NCBI GenBank assembly: GCA_035048495.1
Contig: CM068552.1
Span: 21,888,154 to 21,952,153, forward strand
Source of the DNA: Euptelea pleiosperma
Taxonomy: Eukaryota > Streptophyta > Magnoliopsida > Ranunculales > Eupteleaceae
DNA: 64,000 nt
Direction of reading: 5' to 3'
Shown here piece by piece: positions 58,524 to 64,000 of this stretch. A program made the translations under genes and the position numbers. The notes below the pieces were generated by a model that was not told where the DNA came from, did not search any database, and was given only the letters and a program-made list of their open reading frames with translations. The stretch's first letter is position 1, and each line of letters begins with the position of its first letter.

Positions 58524-60100
58524 CTGATAAAACAAAGAAATTGTGAGAATTACAGCAGCAATCATTGTTGGAATCATAGTATCCATTGCCTGCATACAAT
58601 TTTGAGCATAAAATTCCAAAAACAAACTAAACATAAAGGAAAATCAGAAAGGAGATATAACTAAGTCATCACTAGAACAGTTGCATCAAGCTACGTGACT
58701 CAAGACTCCAAGCATCATCAGTTTTGCACCACTCACATATATTTCATGTCCTTATAGCAGTTTAAAATGAACGATATTGATTGATACATAGAAATGGTTA
58801 ATCCATTTATGCCTGGATAGAAGATGCAGGTATGACCAATACTAGTCATAATACATAAATAATAAACATAATAATAATAATCTTGATTTGGACATACAGT
58901 TCCAGAATTATGGATAGGTTCAATTGTAAATGACTAATCACATCAATTGGGAAGCAGTCCTTGCCAAACACTTCACACAAATAAACATGACTTTGCTGCA
59001 TCACAAAGGTGTCCAGCCATAATCTAAAGACAAACTTGAGCAATTATTTATGAAATAACAACAGAAAATGCTTTCTAGCAACTTGGAAAACTTGCAGCCT
59101 AGGAAATTGGTATTACATATCTCTTTTGACATATCATGTTGGAAAAGTGATAAGATCAATACGTATCAGTCGATATTATCAATCGACTTGTATAGAAGTA
59201 ATATTAGTTCATTGCCTTGTGATATTTTCAATACATCATATTTTATTTGCCAACTGGGAAAGAGAGCAAGGAAAGATGTATTAGTTGAGAGCATAAGAAA
59301 AGAATAACCCAAAAGCAGAAAAAGCCAGGTATTTGTCAAACTTCTCTAACTAACTCTGACATCTGGGCCACCAATGAAGTGCCACCACCTCAAAAGGGTT
59401 CTGACAATGCCAACCTTGCCAGTTGCCACATCAAGAGAGGGGTATCTCCAACATTTGCCCCTCTTTACATCTATAAATAGAACCCCTCATCATACGTAAG
59501 GGTGACCATCCCTTGCCAACTCAGTTAGCCTTATCCGCATGCCTACGTAAGAAAAGAATAATGCAGAAACAGAAAAGGCCAGCCCATTCAAATAAACAAG
59601 TAATGAACGATGATAAAGCCATTGGCATCCTATCCAACGTTTTGTGGATGACAGACCCGGTCAAATCAAAAACAACGTCCGAGGTATCTCTGGTTACAAA
59701 ACCCTTATGGTTCCTGGGCATTGATGGCAAAATTTCGGATGGAAACACATGCTAGATGTCTAAATAGAGTGATATGAGTTACAGAAGACAATTCATAAGC
59801 CATTCAAGCTTGAAAAGTTTCAACATATCAGAACGTATTGTGAATGGATTAACACAGAAAAGGCATTACGAAGACTAGGCAAACATAAGCATCCAATCTA
59901 AAAACCAAGGAGGAGGGGGGGGGGGTTGCAGGGTGGGGTAGATGATAATAGAGAAAAGAGGAAATCAACTTTCATGTTCTCCCAACAAAGAGAATAAGCT
60001 TAGAGTTGCCCCATTATTTATAATTTAGCACCTCGCTTGTGTCACAGTTCTTAGCAGGCCCAAAAAGATCAAAAGCAAACTGATGCAGGACATTTAACTA
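58524..60100. other. Upstream intron or flank, nothing recognised
   Basis: No further exportin-7 exon was found. Short ORFs (58846-59043 minus, 59068-59307 and 59513-59755 plus) lack domains. A G-run of about 12 bases occurs at about 59915-59926. Confidence 0.4.
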
Positions 60101-60880
60101 ATAATCCCCAAAAGCCGCGATTGTTGGTAGCGTGTGATTAAATTCATTTATCTCAGAGGATTTATCTGTTGTTGGAGAGTGCTATTCGGCTAGCTGTATA
60201 ATCAGCGCTCCGCTTCTGTTAGACCCAGGCACCCTTTGATATACATTGTTACACCTCCCCCAAACAGCTTAACCTTTTAGAGTAAAGTGGTTGTCAACAT
60301 GGTATCAGAGCAGGAGATCCCAGTAGGTCCCAAGTTAAAGTCCCCAGCAAAGTGCTGAAGGAGGGTGCTGTTTGGCTAGCTGTATAATCAGCACTCCGCT
60401 TCTGTTAGAACCGTGCACCCTTTGATATACATTGCTACTCCTCCCCCTAACGGCTTAACTTTTAGAGTAAAGTGATTGTCAACACTATCCAGGTTCTTGG
60501 TTGACACTACCCACTATGGACCCATATCACACGGGCCACCCCACCCCACCCCGAGTGTGCCCCATTTACGCAGGCTACCCCACTCAAGCCCGGTGTGAAA
60601 ATGCCCCTGCATTAATCACCCCCAGTGAGGAGACTCGAACACGAGACCTCCCGCTCTAATATCACTTTAATGTAGGACATTTAACCAATACTCACAAAAG
60701 CCACGATTGTTGGTAGCGCGAGATTAAATTCATTTATCTCATAGGATCTATCTGGGTGGGGTTCTTGGTCGACACAACCCCTCGTGAGCCCATATCACAC
60801 GGGACATCCCACTCTGAGTATGCCCCATTTACGCAGGCTACCCCACTCAAGCCTGGTGTGAAAATGTCCCTACATTACAA
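60101..60880. repeat. Cluster of interleaved direct repeats with tRNA-like motifs
   Basis: Unit A (gctagctgtataatcag, then gctccgcttctgttag) occurs at about 60175-60300 and 60360-60488. Unit B (cacgggccac/cacgggacat, then cgcaggctaccccactcaag) occurs at about 60490-60620 and 60765-60875. Unit C (cgattgttggtagcg) occurs at about 60118 and 60704. A Pol III B-box-like motif (gttcgagtctc) is on the minus strand at about 60629-60639, and ggtatcagagcaggag is on the plus strand at 60301. This suggests duplicated SINE-derived sequence. Confidence 0.65.
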
Positions 60881-62107
60881 ACATGTGTGGTAAAAGAAAT
60901 ATTCCCTTCCAACATAGAAATGTAACACTGAAGGATGACTTAGTGGGCAAAACGATGATTCAAAATACTAATATCCTAGCAAGCTACAAATTGATGGAAA
61001 GTAGCAAAAATTACCAAAATCTCCATGATTACAAAGTTAATTGCCATTAACGATAGGTGGTTAACTTAATTACAAAATCTCCCACAAGAAGATAAATAAT
61101 TGCCACTACCTCACTCTACTGACATCCATAGCCCCTCAATTTTTTAATCATTGAATCCTATTTTCCCGGGTGATGGTTTTTGTAATTTGACTTCTTAGCT
61201 GAGTTAGAGAGAGAGGGAGAGAGATGAAAAAAATTGTAAGTAGTTATATGCAAAGAAAGAGAGAGATTTGAGTTTCTAAGGTAGGTTCCAAATGAGAAGT
61301 TTTGAATGAAAGATTTATGCTGAAATTCCTCAAAAATGGCTTCTTTACAGGTTTTGATCAAGGGAAATTGCAGTAACCATCGTTGATTGTGGAGGAGCAT
61401 ATCTTCAAGCTACAATGAGACTACTAATGGCAGAAAACGATCCTCTCAAAAGAGAAAGACCATAAACCAGAAATAAACACCAAATTTCATTTTGTCATTC
61501 AACCTCCATCATAGGAATCTACTGGGACATCCTTACAACCTCTTCAAAACCCTAGCTCTTCTCTCTGCTACTCAAATTCTACCCTAGCCCTAATAGTGAA
61601 TGTGATTCACATCTCACATGCAAAACACTACTTTGGATTCTCAGCATTCTCCTTCTTTTCTTTTCGATTGATTTCGATCTCTTTGTAATATATTTATCAT
61701 CTCCATTGCCAGAAACTTGTAGTGTTAAACATACAAACTTCCGAATCACTCACAAATATTTTTTCCTCCAACTTTGCTTCTTTTGTCTTGTTCACATTCT
61801 TTTGATCTTCTGAAATATCTCATTTGTTTACATCCCTAGAAATCCTAATATTTGGTAAAAATTTTGATTTTTGTCAAGTCTAATGGAGGAGTTAACGATA
61901 AGTCTCAGTTCAGTAGAAGAAATTTAATGCATTAATTTACTATAGAAAACCAAATGTAGATCTGCAAAAAATTATAGGCTTTATCTAGTTAATATATGAA
62001 ATGAAGTTGAATGAGATGGATTATATTTTTTGGATTTTGAATATGGAGTTTGGGTTCTCATTCTTTGATTGGGCTAAAGAGATCCAACCCAATTTTAACA
62101 AGGATTT
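60881..62107. other. No gene recognised
   Basis: AT-rich. A minus-strand ORF at 61158-61400 has no known domain; its region is rich in GA repeats (61200-61265). Confidence 0.4.
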
Positions 62108-62109
62108 CA

Positions 62110-62265
62110 ATTTTCTTTTTGTTTGATAAGTGTGTAGTATTATAAACAGGGAGAACCCCTCGTATATACAAAGAGACGGGAGCTAACTACTCGAGGGAAC
62201 AAGCTCCCTAAGCAGCTCCTTCCATTGAATCGTTTAGATGACTACAAGTCAATGATCCTTCTCTT
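62110..62265 (-). mobile_element. 3' tail of an L1-type LINE, minus strand
   Basis: The sequence tttctttttgtttgataagtg is the reverse of a LINE A-rich end, followed by gtagtattataaacagg as in the tail of the LINE at 16437. The coding part is absent. Confidence 0.5.
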
Positions 62266-62499
62266 GGAAGGATCATTCTAAAACAGGAATATGTATAATA
62301 GCTACCTATTTGTAGTTCCATTGGGGCTTCGGTTTAGGATTCTCTCAATGACATTAAAATCTGGAGAGTTGTGTTATAATTTGAGCATCTACTCATAGAT
62401 GAAGTGTGCTTTTTTACTTGGCATTCGTCTGATCTAATGAAATCTTTGTGGTGGAAACAATGATTTGGCCTAAGTTTTGGCAACAACAATGATCAAGAC

Positions 62500-63118
62500 C
62501 CCAGCAAGCCTCCCAATTTATTAACCGTTGACCACCTTAACCATTGAGGATGGAGTCTGATTGACTCTACCAAACATGCGCATTTCGTGCAAGGAACAAG
62601 AAGAGAGCATAAAAGATTGTTCTAGTCTACAGTTTTTACATATCGCTTTTTGGTCATGATTGGGTCTTCCCTATAGACGTTTTAGACGTCTTCTCATCAT
62701 AGTCAAGTGATTCTCCCAATATCAGTGGAGGATTCTTTGGAAAATATTGTCTTTTTCCATGTGTTAGGGTATTTCGAAAGAAAGAACATTTGCATTATCG
62801 AAGACTAGAGTCCATATTTGCCAAAGATCTGAATGGCTAGTGGGAGGCTTCTAATTGAATGGGAGGCAATGTTGAGGGAGTTCAAAGACATCAAATTGGA
62901 ATATTTTGCTCTTAATTGGGAGCACATGATCAATGGAGAGGTGGATGAACCCTAATCAAGTTGGGAGACCTCATAGGCTTTTTATGTCCTCCGTTATTGT
63001 TTTCTTTCATATCTTTTTTGAGTAGTCTTGTACATATTGTGCTCAAGGAAATCTCTTCCATATTTTTGTACTCTTTGTTCATTTAATATATTCAAGTTTT
63101 AGTTACTTACGGAAAAAA
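62500..63118 (+). mobile_element. L1-type LINE 3' fragment, plus strand
   Basis: Translation near 62515 gives LTVDHLNH-stop-GWSLID, matching the zf-RVT region of the minus-strand LINE (LTVDHLISRG). The segment ends with a pyrimidine-rich stretch, ttgtactctttgttc, and an A-rich end at about 63118. It is strongly degenerate. Confidence 0.6.
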
Positions 63119-63149
63119 CAATGTTGAAGAAGTTCAAGTTTCAGTTAAT

Positions 63150-63600
63150 AAGATGAGAAGATTTGGTTGCGACCCACCAATTATTACTAGGTAGTCTTTG
63201 CAAGAATGGATGACCGCCAAAGTTTTCAATCTTCTCAAGATAATGGAACGATGGGGTTTTCTTCCAGATGCAAAAGGCTTTGAAGTAAAAAATTCTACAT
63301 GTTTGTACCTGGGGAATTTTACTACCTGTTTGTAATTCCGTCGGAGCTTTGGTTAGGGATTCTCTCAAGAGAGTCATAGAGACGTCAAATAAAGCTGGAG
63401 AGTGTTGTGTTAAAATTCCAGCATCTATTCTTTCATTAATATGCTTTGTACTTTGTATTCCTTCATTAAGATGAGAAGATAATGGTCAACAAGTCTTACT
63501 AGATAGTCTTTGCAAGAATGGATGACGGCCAATTTGCTTAAGATAATGAAAGGATTGGGGTTCTCTTCCAGATGCAATAAGCTTTGAAGTAAAAAAAATT
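63150..63600. repeat. Imperfect direct duplication (~130-bp units, 318-bp offset)
   Basis: Sequence starting aagatgagaagat and containing tagtctttgcaagaatggat and ttccagatgcaa occurs at about 63150-63290 and again at about 63468-63600. Part of the segment between them (gagctttggttagggattctctcaa) also resembles 62325-62350. Confidence 0.65.
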
Positions 63601-64000
63601 CTTAGACACAAGCACGGTAGATGACAACCATGAAAGAGACACATTACAATAAAAAATATTAAATAGGATGAAAATTAAATCTAACTCAAAAACCTTTAAT
63701 ATGTAAAGATTAAACCAGTGTGTATTTGATCGCAAAGAGTAAAATACCTAAGAAAATTATTTTGCTGACCTAAGGGAGAGCAAAATAAAGACATTCTTTT
63801 CTCGTCAACTAAATAAAAGAGAGTTCAGCATTCATTTTAACAAATGCTAGAAGAGCATAATCAAAAAACACGCACACTGGTTGAATTATTCATACAAGTT
63901 TATTATTCTCCAAAAGGATCTCTTATATAAAGATTCTAAAATCCTGAGAGAATTAACGGGAATTCTTTGTTTTAGCCAGCTAGTCAGGACATGCTTAGCC
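63601..64000. other. No feature recognised
   Basis: AT-rich sequence without coding or terminal-repeat signals. Confidence 0.4.

Overview
The window is nuclear DNA of a repeat-rich flowering plant. The evidence is a GAMYB-type R2R3-MYB gene with an in-register miR159 site, spliceosomal introns with plant-style GT/AG borders, and layers of plant transposons: Ty1/copia, Ty3/gypsy-like LTRs, L1-type and RTE-type LINEs, hAT and Tourist-like MITEs. I cannot name the species. I see no tRNA, rRNA, CRISPR or prokaryotic feature.

Layout. 1-3732 (+): a complete GAMYB-like gene with three coding exons (542 residues), its promoter and a long leader. 5291-11841: copia element 1, broken by two small hAT-like elements and a 343-bp solo LTR. 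14142-14848: a Tourist-like MITE. 16437-20043 (-): a fairly young 5'-truncated L1 LINE with a near-perfect target duplication. 22310-30021: copia element 2, split by a 2-kb solo LTR and by another small element. 30599-30960: a 362-bp hAT MITE with perfect 18-bp termini. 31079-33767: a decayed hAT transposase gene. 34214-38760: the 3' part of a large LTR element with a nearly intact ORF and a 1.1-kb hAT-like insertion. 40304-41119: the tail of a third copia. 41164-46850: a cluster of one LTR family in both orientations with a LINE fragment. 49830-58070 (-): copia element 4, carrying a TIR element in its LTR, a 2.8-kb solo LTR between integrase and RT, and another small element in its protease. 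60100-63600: tandem repeats and LINE tails.

The second host gene is exportin-7-like (minus strand). Five distinct exons can be read, in the right order, at 58458-58523, 48185-48250, 47957-48078, 47788-47875 and 15635-15765, all open and with good splice sites. One of them (66 nt, 22 codons) lies in a 558-bp tandem duplication and so occurs twice. Exons for roughly residues 170-450 and 540-875 are not visible in the intervals where they should be, so the locus is probably a shattered copy. The alternatives are that I missed exons or that the assembly is rearranged. Most transposons from 15 to 58 kb lie between these exons.

I found no new biochemical system. The most unusual structures are the exon-containing tandem duplication, a series of small hAT-like elements that repeatedly inserted into retrotransposons, three nested solo LTRs with intact 5-bp target duplications, and an 18-bp insertion that looks like a bare LINE tail between 17-bp repeats.
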